From: Arcobacter venerupis | Lineage (GTDB): Bacteria > Campylobacterota > Campylobacteria > Campylobacterales > Arcobacteraceae | NCBI RefSeq assembly: GCF_013201665.1 | Contig: NZ_CP053840.1 | Location: 868,001 to 932,000 of the forward strand | Reading direction: 5' to 3' | DNA: 64,000 nt | Shown here: piece by piece, positions 45,574 through 57,077 of the stretch | Layout: every line of letters begins with the position of its first letter | How positions within the stretch are numbered: position 1 is the first letter of the stretch | The notes under the pieces: model-generated | Told to the model about the DNA's origin: nothing | Seen by the model: only the letters and a program-made list of their open reading frames with translations | Database searches by the model: none | Made by a program: the position numbers and the translations under genes

Positions 45574-47287
45574 CAATTCCATTTGCTAATAGTTGTTGGT
45601 AATTCTTATCATACAATCTTTTCCCTTCAACTGGATGTGAGATATATCCTAACTCAACTAAAATAGAAGGCATTTGAGCACCTACAAGTACCCAAAATGG
45701 ACCTTCTCTTACACCTGAATCTTGTATATCTTTATATTTACTTCTAGCTGATTGTAATATTCCTGCTTGAACATCAATTGCAAATTTATGTGATGCTGTG
45801 ATTCTTGGGCGATTTAATGACTCTAAAAATACATCTTTTGAAGATGAACTCATCTCTCTAATATCAGATTTATTTTCTAATGCTGCTACTCTTTTAGCTC
45901 TTTCTTCTCTTGCTGGGCTTAAGAAAAATGTTTCTATTCCATCAACTTCATTCGCTTTTTCTTTAGGTACAGCATTCGTGTGTATAGACATAAATAAGTC
46001 AGCATTTTTTTCATTAGCTAAAACAGTTCTTTCCACTACTTTTATAAATACATCTTTACTTCTTGTAAGATAAACTGTATATCCTCTTTGTTTTAAAATT
46101 GCTGCTAAATATTTCGTAACATTAAGATTTATAACTTTTTCATATCTTTTATTGGGTCCTACTGCCCCAACATCATCCCCTCCATGTCCTGCATCAAGAA
46201 CAATAGTTTTATTTCTTTTAATTGATGTAACTTGTTTTGCAACAACTGCAGGTAGAGCCTCTGGAATAGTATTTATTTCAGGTTCTTTTTTATCATTTGA
46301 CTTATTATCAGTAGCCTTTGCACTAATATCTATACTTAATTCCCTTGATGAAAGAGAATATGTTATTTTTGGATTAGTATCATTTGAAATTTTAATTCTG
46401 ACACTATCTTTATTATCTGTAACAATAATTCTATCAATATTATCTATACTTAATTTTGTTGGAGCTGTGTATTTATATTTACCAGCTACATCAAAAGTGT
46501 ATTCATATTTATTACCATTTTTATTTGAAATTTGATTTATATCTTTTTTTGAATAGTTTTTATTAAATTTAACAATAATTTTATTATCATTAGAATCTAT
46601 TGAACGAATAGAATTTTGTGTATCAACATTAACAGGTTCAAATTTAGGTTTAATCTCTTCTTCTTTTATTTTTGGCGTTTCTACTTGCTTTTTTTCTAAA
46701 CTATCAATTGAAATAATAATTTGTCTTTTACTTATTTTATATGAAGTAGATAGATTTTTATTATTTGAAAGTACTATTCTTAGTACATCTGATTTAAATT
46801 GGCCTAATGTAATTTTATCAACACCATTAATCTTCAGTTTAGTTGGTATGGCATCTTTAAAATATCCAGTTACATCATAAACATCTCTAAATAAATTACT
46901 TTGATTTAATTCAAAAAACTTTATATAATTAGAATCAATGTCAACATTATAATCTATAACTATAGTGTTATTTGTAGTATAAACAGAATTTATTGAGAAA
47001 AGTTTATTATTAGATGATGAAGTAGTTTCTTCTTTAGTTGAGTTCTCAAGTCTTTTTGATAAAATTTCTAATTTTTTTTTATCAGGAGTGACATTTTTAC
47101 CTAGTTTTTCACCAGCTGCAATTATTTTTTCTAGAGCATCAATTTTTGATTGCTCATCTTTTTCCATAACTGCTTTTAGATAATCCATTTTAGACGAACG
47201 ATATTGTTGATTTAAGCTACTAATTGAGTCTGCTGCAATTAGTAGATTAAAAGTTAGAATGATTAGAATAAAAAATTTTTTAAAAAT
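45536..47287 (-). CDS. amiC: N-acetylmuramoyl-L-alanine amidase with two AMIN domains, ATT start
   Basis: Zinc amidase that cuts peptidoglycan during cell separation. Translation from ATT at 47287 gives 583 residues beginning MFKKFFILIILTFNLLIAAD, a clear Sec signal peptide. An ATG at 47188 would lose it and leave a periplasmic enzyme with no export signal. SD AAGGAG is seven bases before the ATT. Two AMIN domains follow (about 115-215 and 235-335). The Amidase_3 domain (about 360-580) has VLDAGHGGDDVGA, the zinc Glu in RYEKVIN, MSIHTNA, and VELGYISHP. It follows the nitronate monooxygenase gene by two bases. Confidence 0.9.
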   Translation of the reverse strand: MFKKFFILIILTFNLLIAADSISSLNQQYRSSKMDYLKAVMEKDEQSKIDALEKIIAAGEKLGKNVTPDKKKLEILSKRLENSTKEETTSSSNNKLFSINSVYTTNNTIVIDYNVDIDSNYIKFFELNQSNLFRDVYDVTGYFKDAIPTKLKINGVDKITLGQFKSDVLRIVLSNNKNLSTSYKISKRQIIISIDSLEKKQVETPKIKEEEIKPKFEPVNVDTQNSIRSIDSNDNKIIVKFNKNYSKKDINQISNKNGNKYEYTFDVAGKYKYTAPTKLSIDNIDRIIVTDNKDSVRIKISNDTNPKITYSLSSRELSIDISAKATDNKSNDKKEPEINTIPEALPAVVAKQVTSIKRNKTIVLDAGHGGDDVGAVGPNKRYEKVINLNVTKYLAAILKQRGYTVYLTRSKDVFIKVVERTVLANEKNADLFMSIHTNAVPKEKANEVDGIETFFLSPAREERAKRVAALENKSDIREMSSSSKDVFLESLNRPRITASHKFAIDVQAGILQSARSKYKDIQDSGVREGPFWVLVGAQMPSILVELGYISHPVEGKRLYDKNYQQLLANGIANGVDSYFSKNP

Positions 47288-47289
47288 TT

Positions 47290-48369
47290 TTATTCTCCTT
47301 GTGTTAATTTTTCCATTAGTTCTTTTACAGAGATAATTTTTTCAATTCTATATCCGTTTGAACCTGAAAAAAATAAACCAGTATCTAAGTCACCTTTATA
47401 TGCAGCACCTAATCTATCTGCAATACAATAACCAACAATCTTTGCTTCATGACCTCTATTACAAGGAGCAACACAGTTTGAAATACATTGAACTTTTGGT
47501 GCTGTTTTATTTTCCATTGAAAATTGTAAATTAGTCATAACACCACGTGCAGGAAGACCAACTGGAGATTTCATAAGTTGTATATCTTCCGCTTTTGCAT
47601 TTAATAATACATTTTTAAAATTCGCATCAGCATCACATTCATAAGTTCCTATGAATCTCGTTGCCATTTGAACACCAGAACAGCCCATTGCTAAAAATTT
47701 ATCAATATCATTTTTATCCCAAATTCCACCAGCTGCAATGATTGGAATATCTCCCCATTCTTTAGCTTCTTCTATTACAGGACCAATAATATTTTCTAAT
47801 TGAAACTCTTCTTGAATACATTGTTCATATGTAAAACCTTGATGCCCACCACTTAATGGACCTTCAACTATTATCGCATCAGGAAGTTTATTATATCTTT
47901 TCCATTTTTTACAAATTAATTTTAATGCTCTTGCACTTGAAACTATTGGGATTAAAGCAACATCTGGAAAATCTTTTGTAAATTCAGGCATATTTGTAGG
48001 AAGTCCAGCTCCTGTAATTATCATATTTGCACCTGCTTCACAAGCATCACGCACAACTCTTCCATAATCATTAATTGCATATAAAACATTACATGCAATT
48101 GGCGCATCACCACAAATTTTTCTTGCATTTGCAAAAATTTCAAAAAGCATATCTCTACTATAAAAATTTGCAACATCTTTTGGTTTATCTTTTTTTGTAA
48201 CTATATGAATATTTTCGCTTTTATTTTTATAATAACCAGTCCCAACGGCAGAAATAACGCCTAATCCACCCTCTAAACTTACATTCCCTGCTAATTGATC
48301 CCAACTAATTCCTACACCCATTCCACCTTGAATAATTGGATGCCTTATATCATACTTTCCTATTCTCAC
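47290..48369 (-). CDS. Nitronate monooxygenase/FabK-like flavoprotein
   Basis: FMN-binding TIM-barrel protein of 359 residues. It has the N-terminal IQGGMGVGISWDQLAG, then EGPLSGGHQGFTYEQC with the catalytic His region, and IIAAGGIWDKNDIDKFLAMGCSGVQMATRF for phosphate binding. It differs from many members in the C-terminal Cys cluster CISNCVAPCNRG. The family includes nitronate monooxygenases and FabK-type enoyl-ACP reductases; which applies here is open. The downstream amidase starts within its trailing bases. Confidence 0.85.
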   Translation of the reverse strand: MRIGKYDIRHPIIQGGMGVGISWDQLAGNVSLEGGLGVISAVGTGYYKNKSENIHIVTKKDKPKDVANFYSRDMLFEIFANARKICGDAPIACNVLYAINDYGRVVRDACEAGANMIITGAGLPTNMPEFTKDFPDVALIPIVSSARALKLICKKWKRYNKLPDAIIVEGPLSGGHQGFTYEQCIQEEFQLENIIGPVIEEAKEWGDIPIIAAGGIWDKNDIDKFLAMGCSGVQMATRFIGTYECDADANFKNVLLNAKAEDIQLMKSPVGLPARGVMTNLQFSMENKTAPKVQCISNCVAPCNRGHEAKIVGYCIADRLGAAYKGDLDTGLFFSGSNGYRIEKIISVKELMEKLTQGE

Positions 48370-48380
48370 AACTAGCCTTT

Positions 48381-49589
48381 CTATTTTATTACTATCTTAG
48401 CGAAATTTTTTTTACCTTTTTGTAAAATATATTCACCATTTTGTAAATTTAATTTATCATCATCTATTTTTTCTTGATTAATTGACACCGCATTTGCTTT
48501 TATATCACGTCTTGCTTGTGAAGTTGAATCAACAAGTTTACAATCAACTAAAGCTTGACAAATCCAAATAGGAGCCTCAAATGTAAATTCTGGCATATCT
48601 GTTGGAATATCTTTTTTAGCGAATACTCTTTCAAATTCTTCTTTAGCTTTTTCACCTTCTCCATTACCATGAAATCTTTCAACAATTTCCATAGCAAGAG
48701 ACTCTTTTACTTTTTTAGGGTGTAATGTTTCATTTTTTACACCTTCTTTAATCTCATCAATCTCTTTTAAAGATTTTGATGATAATAATTCAAAATATCT
48801 CCACATAAGTTCATCTGAAATTGATAAAATTTTCCCAAACATATCAAAAGATTCATCTGTAACACCAATATAATTACCTAAAGATTTTGACATTTTTTGA
48901 ACACCATCTAAACCTTCTAAAATTGGCATCATTAAAACTGCTTGTTGTTTTTTACAGTTATATGCTTTTTGCAAAGTTCTTCCCATTAAAAGATTGAATT
49001 TTTGATCTGTTCCACCAAGTTCTATATCTGTATTCATAGCAACAGAATCATAACCTTGCAATAGTGGATATAAAAATTCACTAACAGCTATTGGAGTATT
49101 TGAAGAATATCTTTTTGAAAAATCATCTCTTTCTAGCATTCTTGCAACTGTTAAATTTGAACCTAAAGAAATTAAACCAGCTGTTCCCAATTCTTTTAAC
49201 CATGTTGAATTGAATTTTACTTCTGTTTTTTTAGGATCTAAAATTTTAAAAACTTGTTCTTTATAAGTTTCTGCATTTTCTAAAACTTGCTCACGGCTTA
49301 ATATTTTTCTTGTTTCACTTTTTCCAGTTGGATCACCAATTGCTGCTGTGAAATCTCCAATTAAAAATTGAACAATTCCTCCAAATTTTTGGAAAGCTGC
49401 TAATTTTTGAATAAGAACAGTATGACCTAAATGAATATCTGGAGCTGTTGGATCAAATCCAGCTTTTACATAAAAATTTTCACCTGTTTCAAAATATCTT
49501 TTTACAAGTTTTTCTATTGCTTCAATGTCGATAATTTCTGCAGTTCCTCTTTTTATCTCTTCTAATGCCTCTTGAACTCTTTTTTCCAT
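48381..49589 (-). CDS. tyrS: Tyrosyl-tRNA synthetase
   Basis: Charges tRNA-Tyr, 402 residues. Class I motifs are present: the HIGH-like [15 protein letters not shown] and the KMSKS loop [11 protein letters not shown]-terminal S4 RNA-binding domain (about 335-400) is present. The form is the TyrRZ-like subtype common in Campylobacterota. SD AAAGGG precedes the ATG. It follows spoT by 17 bases. Confidence 0.96.
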   Translation of the reverse strand: MEKRVQEALEEIKRGTAEIIDIEAIEKLVKRYFETGENFYVKAGFDPTAPDIHLGHTVLIQKLAAFQKFGGIVQFLIGDFTAAIGDPTGKSETRKILSREQVLENAETYKEQVFKILDPKKTEVKFNSTWLKELGTAGLISLGSNLTVARMLERDDFSKRYSSNTPIAVSEFLYPLLQGYDSVAMNTDIELGGTDQKFNLLMGRTLQKAYNCKKQQAVLMMPILEGLDGVQKMSKSLGNYIGVTDESFDMFGKILSISDELMWRYFELLSSKSLKEIDEIKEGVKNETLHPKKVKESLAMEIVERFHGNGEGEKAKEEFERVFAKKDIPTDMPEFTFEAPIWICQALVDCKLVDSTSQARRDIKANAVSINQEKIDDDKLNLQNGEYILQKGKKNFAKIVIK

Positions 49590-49606
49590 TAATTTTTACC
49601 CTTTAA

Positions 49607-51751
49607 TTATTTGTTATAAGCATCTTTTTTTGAATAAAATTCTATAACTTTTACTTTTTTTTCTATTATTTTTCTAACTTCATCTATATTTGATTTATTT
49701 ATCTCAAACTCAATATAACAATATTGGATATATGAGTGAATTTGTCGTCCAAATTCTACGCCTAATATATAAAACTCATAACCAGCCATGTAAGTTAATA
49801 CTTTTGCTAATTCGCCTCTTGTATTAGGAATACTTATTACCATTTTATATTGATAAACTGTATCTTTTGTCCATTTACAAAAAAGCATTTGTTGATTTGT
49901 TTTAATTTTATCGTAGGCTTTATCACACATTTTGTGATGTATTATAGCTTCATTTCCATTTTTAAACGCAACAATATCATCTCCAAACTTTGGATGACAA
50001 CAGTGGTCAAATGATACAGAACTTATACTGAAATTTGAATATATTAATATATTATCGAACTTAGATTCTTTAATTTTACTAGTAAAAATTTTAAATCTAG
50101 TCATTAAACCTTTATGACTTATGATTTTTTTCTCTATAGTTTGTTTTGTATGTTTGAAAAAATCTAAAATTTGAGGTATTTTAAATGGTGATTCAATTGG
50201 ATAAATTTTTATAATATCATCTGAATATCTTGAGAATACTGTATTAATGATATTTTTCCCTGATAATTCATCTATCTCTTTTTGTCTATGGGTACATAAT
50301 AATTTAATTTGTTTTTTTGCTCTTGATGTTTTTACCATATCCATCCAAGAGCATCTAACAACTGTGTCATTTCCTAATTCGATTGAAACAATATCTGTAC
50401 TTTTCAATTCAGTTAAAAGAGGTTTTTTAATTTTATTTATAAAACATCCTATTGCACGTTTACCAATGTTTGTATGAACTGCAAAGGCAAAATCATAAGC
50501 TGTAGCACCAACTGGAAGAGTAAACACTTCACCTTTTGGTGAGTATACAATCATCTCTTGTGTATATAAATTATCTTTTGCATCTTGATAAAATTCTTCT
50601 ACATTTTCATTTGAAAACTCTAAAGATTTTAACCAATTAAGATTTGTTGTATTTTTTGCACCTGTTTTATATTTCCAATGGGCAGCAATTCCAAATTCTG
50701 CAATTTTATTCATTTCAAAAGATCTTATTTGAATTTCATAAATTTTTGAATTATAAAAAACAGTTGTATGAATTGTTTGATAACCATTCTCTTTTGGAGT
50801 TGCAACATAATCTTTAAATCTTGAAATTAAAGGTTTAAATTCTAAGTGCATATATCCTAGAACTTTATAACAATCTATATCCTCTTCAACTAAAATTCTA
50901 ATTGCAAATAAATCTAGAACTTCTTCAATAGATATTCCTTTTCTTTGCATTTTTAAATAGATTGAATAATGGTGTTTTATACGGCTATAAATTTTAATTT
51001 TACTTAAATCATAACCATTCTTTTCTAATAGATTTTTTGTTGTTGAAATGAATGTATTAAAAGTAAGTTGCATTGCATGTTGTTGTTCTTTTAGAAAGTT
51101 ATCTATTTTTATATATTCATTTGGATAAATATAAAAAAATGCTAAATCTTCTAAAGTATTTTTTAGTGTCGAGATACCTAATCTATTTGCTATTGGAACA
51201 TAAACAACTAAAGTCTCTTCTGCAATTCTTTTTTGTTTATTAGCTGGTAAAACACTGAGGGTTAACATATTATGTAATCTATCACAAAGTTTTACAATTA
51301 AAACTCTTACATCATCAATTGAAGCAATTAACATTTTTCTAAATGTAAGTGCTGAAGATATTATTTTTGAATCACTTGCTTCACTAGAAGCAATAAATTC
51401 ATGTTCTCTAATTTCAACAATTTTAGTTAACCCATCAACCATATGAGCAATATCAATTCCCCATGTTTCTTTTATATAGTCTAAAGAGTATTTTGTATCT
51501 TCTACGACATCATGTAATAATGCAGCTGCAATTATTGCTTCATCTTTTGAAAAGTGTGCAGTAAGTGAAGCTACTAATATTGGATGAACACAATATGGTT
51601 CTCCACTTTTTCTGTATTGACCTTCATGTGCTTCAATAATGAAATTAATTATATCACTGAGTTTTGGAGATATCTCTGTTTGAGTATTAAGTTTGTTAAT
51701 TGCATCTTCAACAGTATTTATTTGTTGAATTTCTTTGATAAATGGATCCAT
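49607..51751 (-). CDS. spoT: Bifunctional (p)ppGpp synthetase/hydrolase Rel/SpoT
   Basis: Makes and degrades (p)ppGpp under starvation. The 714 residues contain the N-terminal hydrolase HD domain (AALLHDVVEDTKYS, about 75-85) and a synthetase domain with YVATPKENGYQTIHTTV (about 305-321). A TGS domain (about 395-460, MIVYSPKGEVFTLPVGATAYDFAFAV) and a C-terminal ACT domain (about 640-710) follow. Both catalytic centres appear intact, so it is bifunctional. It sits in the rpoZ-spoT-tyrS run, an arrangement known from many Gram-negatives. Confidence 0.94.
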   Translation of the reverse strand: MDPFIKEIQQINTVEDAINKLNTQTEISPKLSDIINFIIEAHEGQYRKSGEPYCVHPILVASLTAHFSKDEAIIAAALLHDVVEDTKYSLDYIKETWGIDIAHMVDGLTKIVEIREHEFIASSEASDSKIISSALTFRKMLIASIDDVRVLIVKLCDRLHNMLTLSVLPANKQKRIAEETLVVYVPIANRLGISTLKNTLEDLAFFYIYPNEYIKIDNFLKEQQHAMQLTFNTFISTTKNLLEKNGYDLSKIKIYSRIKHHYSIYLKMQRKGISIEEVLDLFAIRILVEEDIDCYKVLGYMHLEFKPLISRFKDYVATPKENGYQTIHTTVFYNSKIYEIQIRSFEMNKIAEFGIAAHWKYKTGAKNTTNLNWLKSLEFSNENVEEFYQDAKDNLYTQEMIVYSPKGEVFTLPVGATAYDFAFAVHTNIGKRAIGCFINKIKKPLLTELKSTDIVSIELGNDTVVRCSWMDMVKTSRAKKQIKLLCTHRQKEIDELSGKNIINTVFSRYSDDIIKIYPIESPFKIPQILDFFKHTKQTIEKKIISHKGLMTRFKIFTSKIKESKFDNILIYSNFSISSVSFDHCCHPKFGDDIVAFKNGNEAIIHHKMCDKAYDKIKTNQQMLFCKWTKDTVYQYKMVISIPNTRGELAKVLTYMAGYEFYILGVEFGRQIHSYIQYCYIEFEINKSNIDEVRKIIEKKVKVIEFYSKKDAYNK

Positions 51752-51789
51752 ATGATTAAGACCTAGAGATAAGTTTTAACTTATCTCTA

Positions 51790-52002
51790 TTATTTGTCTA
51801 CAAAACCTTCTATTTTTAATAAACCACTTGCTATTTCATCAATTGCAATATCAGTATATTTCATTTTTTGTGTATTTTGTTCTAATAATGGTTTAGCACC
51901 TTTGCTTAATTCGTCAGCTCTTTGTCCAACTGCTATTGCTAAAACATATCTGTCGTTATCTACTTGTTTTAATGCTTTTGATATTCTTTCTTCTAATCTC
52001 AT
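51790..52002 (-). CDS. rpoZ: RNA polymerase omega subunit
   Basis: Small RNA polymerase subunit, 70 residues, which helps fold beta-prime and often mediates ppGpp response. The motif RLEERISKALKQVDNDRYVLAIAVGQRADEL matches omega. It lies just upstream of spoT on the same strand and after pyrH, and SD AAAAGGAA fits the ATG. Confidence 0.94.
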   Translation of the reverse strand: MRLEERISKALKQVDNDRYVLAIAVGQRADELSKGAKPLLEQNTQKMKYTDIAIDEIASGLLKIEGFVDK

Positions 52003-52034
52003 GTAAACTATTCCTTTTGGTATTAATTTAATAT

Positions 52035-52796
<762 letters not shown>

Positions 52797-53864
52797 TTAG
52801 CTTAGTGCCCATTCATAAAATGGAATAATATTAATCTTTAGTTTTGGATCAGAAATCTTTTCATTATTTGAAATCGTGATAATATTAATCTCATTTATTT
52901 CAAATTCATGGGCAGATTTTATTATTTTTTTTAGTGCATTATTCATTAAAAATCTATTAAAAAATGGAATAGGAACTATGGCAATATTTTTTGATTTAAT
53001 ATAAAAATCAATATTGTCTAAATAATAAATATCTTTATATTTATTTACTAATTCTAAAAAAATCATATTTGAAAACTCATTTTTAAACTTTTTTACATGA
53101 GAAATTGCATTTAAAAAAGAGTGATTGTAAACATAAATTTTTTTTACTGATTTTTTTTGATTATATTTTTGTAAAAAGTAGATTGATTTATTATCTTCAT
53201 AAATTTTACAAGTTTCATAAAATTTGTCTTTTGATATTTTGATTTTTGATTTTAAATTATTAAATAATTGAAAAAGAGATTTTTTTTCATCAATATTTTC
53301 TATTAATATTTTAAAAATTTCATATTGAGTTTCATCTTTACATTGAAGTTCAATTATCTCTTGTAAACGATGGATTCTTTTGTGTTCATCAATGTTTATA
53401 AGTTCTGGTAAATTTCCGAATTTTAGAAAACTATTAAAACTTTGAGTTATATTTTGATGTCTATTATCATGTAATAAATACTCTTCAAAATCTAAAGGAT
53501 TTATTATGATATTTTCAAATCCTCTTATTTTTTTTGGAGTTAAAGTTGAAATTATTATGTTTTCACAATTTGGAAGTTCAAACTGGAAATCAAAATTTTC
53601 TAATACTAAAACAATTATTTCATTCATTCTTATAAATTTTTCGAGATTTTTAGAAACATCAATAACTTCATTTCTTAAATCAGAAAAATCGATATAAAGG
53701 TACTCTTTTGGTTTAAAAGTAGATAGGAAATCATAAATTAAATAACTCTTACCTGTTTTAAAAGCACCACTTATGATGGTTTTTGGTTCTTCAATTTTTA
53801 TTTTTCGCTCCATGAAGTTAACTTTTGTGAAGTTAATTTCATAACAAGCTTCTAAGGTTCTCAT
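52797..53864 (-). CDS. P-loop ATPase of the pdx operon
   Basis: A 355-residue protein with Walker [12 protein letters not shown] (about 32-42), Walker B-like [11 protein letters not shown] (about 83-93) and an AAA-type arrangement. Next comes a segment [15 protein letters not shown]...[10 protein letters not shown] (about 139-175), typical of AAA_14/DUF4143-like ATPases. The C-terminal half is helical, without a catalytic motif. It starts in the pdxA stop (ATGA, 4-base overlap), so it is expressed with the pyridoxal phosphate genes. I know of no function for it there. Confidence 0.75.
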   Translation of the reverse strand: MRTLEACYEINFTKVNFMERKIKIEEPKTIISGAFKTGKSYLIYDFLSTFKPKEYLYIDFSDLRNEVIDVSKNLEKFIRMNEIIVLVLENFDFQFELPNCENIIISTLTPKKIRGFENIIINPLDFEEYLLHDNRHQNITQSFNSFLKFGNLPELINIDEHKRIHRLQEIIELQCKDETQYEIFKILIENIDEKKSLFQLFNNLKSKIKISKDKFYETCKIYEDNKSIYFLQKYNQKKSVKKIYVYNHSFLNAISHVKKFKNEFSNMIFLELVNKYKDIYYLDNIDFYIKSKNIAIVPIPFFNRFLMNNALKKIIKSAHEFEINEINIITISNNEKISDPKLKINIIPFYEWALS

Positions 53865-54796
53865 TTTTTGTTAGAGATTAAAATAATTGCTTCTTTTATT
53901 GCGTTTACATAACTTTTTGTGTTAATTTTTTCATTTTTGTATGCAATATTAAAAGCAGTTCCATGGTCAACAGAAGTTCTAATTATTGGAAGATTTAAAC
54001 TTACATTTATACTTTGGTCAAAATAAAGAGCTTTTAATGGTGCTAATCCTTGGTCATGATACATTGCAACGAAATATTTGTAGTTTTTTCTTGAAACTGG
54101 CGAAAATGCAGTGTCTGGAACTAATGGACCTTTGAAAATATTTTTATCTAAAGCTTTATTTGCTTTTTTTATTGCTTTAAAAATCTCAACTTCTTCATCA
54201 CCTAAAACCCCATTATCGCTTGCATGTGGATTAAGTCCTAAAACTGCAATATTATCGTTTTTAACATTTTTATAAAAATCAATTAAAAAAGTAGTTAAGT
54301 CTTGCTCATTAATCTTTTTTGCAACTTTTTTAAGTGGAATATGTTCTGTAAAAAGTCCCACGAACATTTTTTTACATCCAAGCATCATAATGGCATTTTT
54401 ACCAAAATAATCCCTTAAAACTTCAGTGTGACCTTTGTATTTAATATCAGCTTTACTCCATGACTCTTTATTAATTGGAAGTGTACAAACAGCATCAACT
54501 TCTTTTGTATTTGCTAAATTAATTGCATCCATAAATGAATCATAAGAGTATCTTCCAGCTTTTTTAGAAACTGTTCCTGCTTTTATTTCAAATTCACCTT
54601 TTGTTTTAAAAATTTCAAAATCTTTTGGAATTTCCATTTTTAATTCATCAGACGCAAGTTTTAACATCTTTGAATTTATACAATAAACAGGATGGCAAAT
54701 TTTAGATATTTTTTCATGGCATTTTAAAGCAATTTCAATTCCAATACCATTTAAATCACCTATACTAATTGCAATTTTTGGTTTTATATTAGTCAT
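53861..54796 (-). CDS. pdxA: 4-hydroxythreonine-4-phosphate dehydrogenase
   Basis: Oxidises 4-phosphohydroxy-threonine for pyridoxal phosphate synthesis. The 311 residues show [25 protein letters not shown] (metal His), [10 protein letters not shown] (metal His) and [13 protein letters not shown]. It overlaps pdxJ by 8 bases and is followed by the P-loop ATPase with a 4-base overlap. Confidence 0.95.
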   Translation of the reverse strand: MTNIKPKIAISIGDLNGIGIEIALKCHEKISKICHPVYCINSKMLKLASDELKMEIPKDFEIFKTKGEFEIKAGTVSKKAGRYSYDSFMDAINLANTKEVDAVCTLPINKESWSKADIKYKGHTEVLRDYFGKNAIMMLGCKKMFVGLFTEHIPLKKVAKKINEQDLTTFLIDFYKNVKNDNIAVLGLNPHASDNGVLGDEEVEIFKAIKKANKALDKNIFKGPLVPDTAFSPVSRKNYKYFVAMYHDQGLAPLKALYFDQSINVSLNLPIIRTSVDHGTAFNIAYKNEKINTKSYVNAIKEAIILISNKK

Positions 54797-55574
54797 TTTT
54801 TATTAACTCTTTCATATCAATTATAGCTGTTTTTAGACCTGTAAAAACAGAACGAGCAATAATACTTTGCCCAATATTTAACTCTTCAATTTCAGGTATT
54901 TTTGAGATTAATGTAACATTTTGATAATTTAATCCATGACCTGCTGCTACTTTTAAATTTAGTTTTTTTGCTAATTTTGATGAAGTTTCAATCTCTTTTA
55001 TAGATTTATTTAATCTACTTTTTAACTCATTTTTACTTAATTCTAACTCTTTAATACTATGGTGAGTTTGAGCTAGATTTGAATGAAGCATTGCATAAAC
55101 ATTTGCAAAAGTTCCAGTATGAAGTTCTACAAATTCAACTTCAAGTTGGCTTGAAAGTTCAATTATCTCTTCATTTGGATCAATAAATAGTGAAACTTCA
55201 ATCTCATTTTCATGAAGTTTATCTATAACTTTTTGAAGTTTTTCATAATTTCCTTTTACATCAAGTCCACCCTCAGTTGTAACTTCATTCCTATTTTCAG
55301 GAACTAAAGTTGCTCGAGCTGGTTTTAATTTACAAACAATATCAATAATATCACTGTTTATTGAGCACTCTAAATTAATTGGAAGTGATGATTGTTTAAT
55401 AATAGCAATAGCGTCATTATCATGAATATGTCGTCTATCTTCTCTTAAATGAATTGTAATTTGATCTGCACCTGCAAGTTTACAAATACTAAGTGCGTCA
55501 AGAGGATTTGGATCGTTTATTTTTCTAGCTTCTCGCAAAACGGCGATGTGATCAATATTTACACCAAGTAACAA
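54789..55574 (-). CDS. pdxJ: Pyridoxine 5'-phosphate synthase
   Basis: Condenses 1-deoxyxylulose-5-phosphate with the PdxA product to pyridoxine phosphate. The 261 residues show [27 protein letters not shown], and the catalytic Glu/His region [10 protein letters not shown]. The start codon is TTG at 55574 with SD AAAGGA. A 13-bp hairpin ends exactly at this SD. Followed by pdxA with an 8-base overlap. Confidence 0.95.
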   Translation of the reverse strand: MLLGVNIDHIAVLREARKINDPNPLDALSICKLAGADQITIHLREDRRHIHDNDAIAIIKQSSLPINLECSINSDIIDIVCKLKPARATLVPENRNEVTTEGGLDVKGNYEKLQKVIDKLHENEIEVSLFIDPNEEIIELSSQLEVEFVELHTGTFANVYAMLHSNLAQTHHSIKELELSKNELKSRLNKSIKEIETSSKLAKKLNLKVAAGHGLNYQNVTLISKIPEIEELNIGQSIIARSVFTGLKTAIIDMKELIKND

Positions 55575-55583
55575 TTTGAATCC

Positions 55584-55626
55584 TTTAATATTGGCTTTTT
55601 TCTATGGAATAATAGCCAATATTAAA
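55584..55626 (-). terminator. 13-bp hairpin abutting the pdxJ ribosome binding site
   Basis: Perfect arms TTTAATATTGGCT/AGCCAATATTAAA around a 17-base loop, between trpE and pdxJ. On the minus strand its 3' arm ends in the AAA of the pdxJ SD (AAAGGA). It could end trpE transcription or mask the pdxJ start. Confidence 0.55.
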
Positions 55627-55653
55627 TAAAGAAGTCTTTGAGGGAGTTTGTGA

Positions 55654-57063
55654 TTAAAATAAATCTTTTAATGTAGAAATATTTGCTGCTAGTTTATTAT
55701 GAACTTCTAGATATTCATCATCAGGATTAGAATCAGCAACAACACCAGCTCCTGCTTGGAATATTACAGTATCTTCTGTAAGCATTGTAGTTCTAATTGT
55801 AATTGCACTATCCATATTACCATCAAAACCAAAATAAGCAATACTTCCTGAATAGAAGTTTCTTTTTATTCCCTCAAATTCAGCGATTAATTCCATTGCT
55901 CTAATTTTTGGAGCTCCTGTCATTGTTCCTGCTGTGAAAGTTGCCATAAATAAATCAAACATATCATATTTGTCATCAATGATTGCTTCCACATCTGAAA
56001 CAATATGCATAACATGAGAGTATTTTTCAATTCTCATTAAATCTGTAACTTTTACAGTTCCAGGTCGAGCTACTCTTCCAACATCATTTCTACCTAAATC
56101 TACAAGCATTAAGTGTTCAGCTCTCTCTTTAATATCATTGATCAGTTCATTTTCCATCTCAAGGTCTTTTTCTAAAGTTCGACCTCTTTTTCTAGTTCCT
56201 GCAATTGGTCTTAAAAGAAGATGACCATCAACTAATCTAATCATAACTTCAGGAGAACTTCCTGCAATTGTGAATTTCTCAAATTGGAGTAAAAATAGAT
56301 ATGGACTAGGATTTTTACTTCTTAGTGCTCTATAAAAACTTAGATGATCAACAACAGCTTTTTGAATAAATCTATTTGAGATTAAAATTTGGAAAATATC
56401 TCCTGCTTTTATTTTTTCTTTTGCTTTTTTAATAGTCTCAAAAAATTGTTCTTTTGTGTAGTTAAATTTTCCATCATCAAGAGGTGTAGCTTTTTTTAAT
56501 GGAGTAAATTCATAGTTACTTAGAAGTTCTTTTTCTATTAAATCTAAATCTTTTTCTTTTTCCGGCATTGAAGTTATAATTACTAATTTTGAAGTTTTAT
56601 GTGAAAAACCTAGAATTATTTTAGGTCTTATTAAATCTAAATCAGGAATATGTAGTTGATCAACTAAAGAACTCATTGATTTTTTTAGTTTTGGTTCAAA
56701 CTCTTTTCCTATATCATAACCCACATTCCCAATAAATCCATCAATTAGTCCAATTCCTAATTCTAAAGATTTATTTTTGTAAAATTCTTTGTCAAAATTT
56801 TTATAATATTTTTTTAAAAAAAATAAAGGATTAGAGTCTACTTCTGAAACTTCTTGTTTCTCATTTTTGTAAAAACAAGTTCCATTTTCATACCAAACTC
56901 TTTCTCTATCTCCAATAACTATATAAGAATGGTTCCCTGTACTTGAGTTAATTGTACTTTCATATAAAAATGTTATTTCATTTTCATATAATTTTTTAAC
57001 TTTTTCATATATTGAAACAGGTGTGAATTGGTCTAAAAATAGCTCTTTACTATAAAAATTCAT
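55654..57063 (-). CDS. trpE: Anthranilate synthase component I
   Basis: Converts chorismate to anthranilate with an amidotransferase partner. The 469 residues carry [14 protein letters not shown]: the Ala of PIAGT marks TrpE, where PabB has Lys (PIKGT). Next come [28 protein letters not shown] and [19 protein letters not shown]. No trpG or other trp gene is adjacent, so the glutamine subunit must lie elsewhere. Upstream is a SPOR-domain gene on the same strand (14-base gap). The SD is weak. Confidence 0.9.
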   Translation of the reverse strand: MNFYSKELFLDQFTPVSIYEKVKKLYENEITFLYESTINSSTGNHSYIVIGDRERVWYENGTCFYKNEKQEVSEVDSNPLFFLKKYYKNFDKEFYKNKSLELGIGLIDGFIGNVGYDIGKEFEPKLKKSMSSLVDQLHIPDLDLIRPKIILGFSHKTSKLVIITSMPEKEKDLDLIEKELLSNYEFTPLKKATPLDDGKFNYTKEQFFETIKKAKEKIKAGDIFQILISNRFIQKAVVDHLSFYRALRSKNPSPYLFLLQFEKFTIAGSSPEVMIRLVDGHLLLRPIAGTRKRGRTLEKDLEMENELINDIKERAEHLMLVDLGRNDVGRVARPGTVKVTDLMRIEKYSHVMHIVSDVEAIIDDKYDMFDLFMATFTAGTMTGAPKIRAMELIAEFEGIKRNFYSGSIAYFGFDGNMDSAITIRTTMLTEDTVIFQAGAGVVADSNPDDEYLEVHNKLAANISTLKDLF

Positions 57064-57077
57064 TAATATCTACTTTT

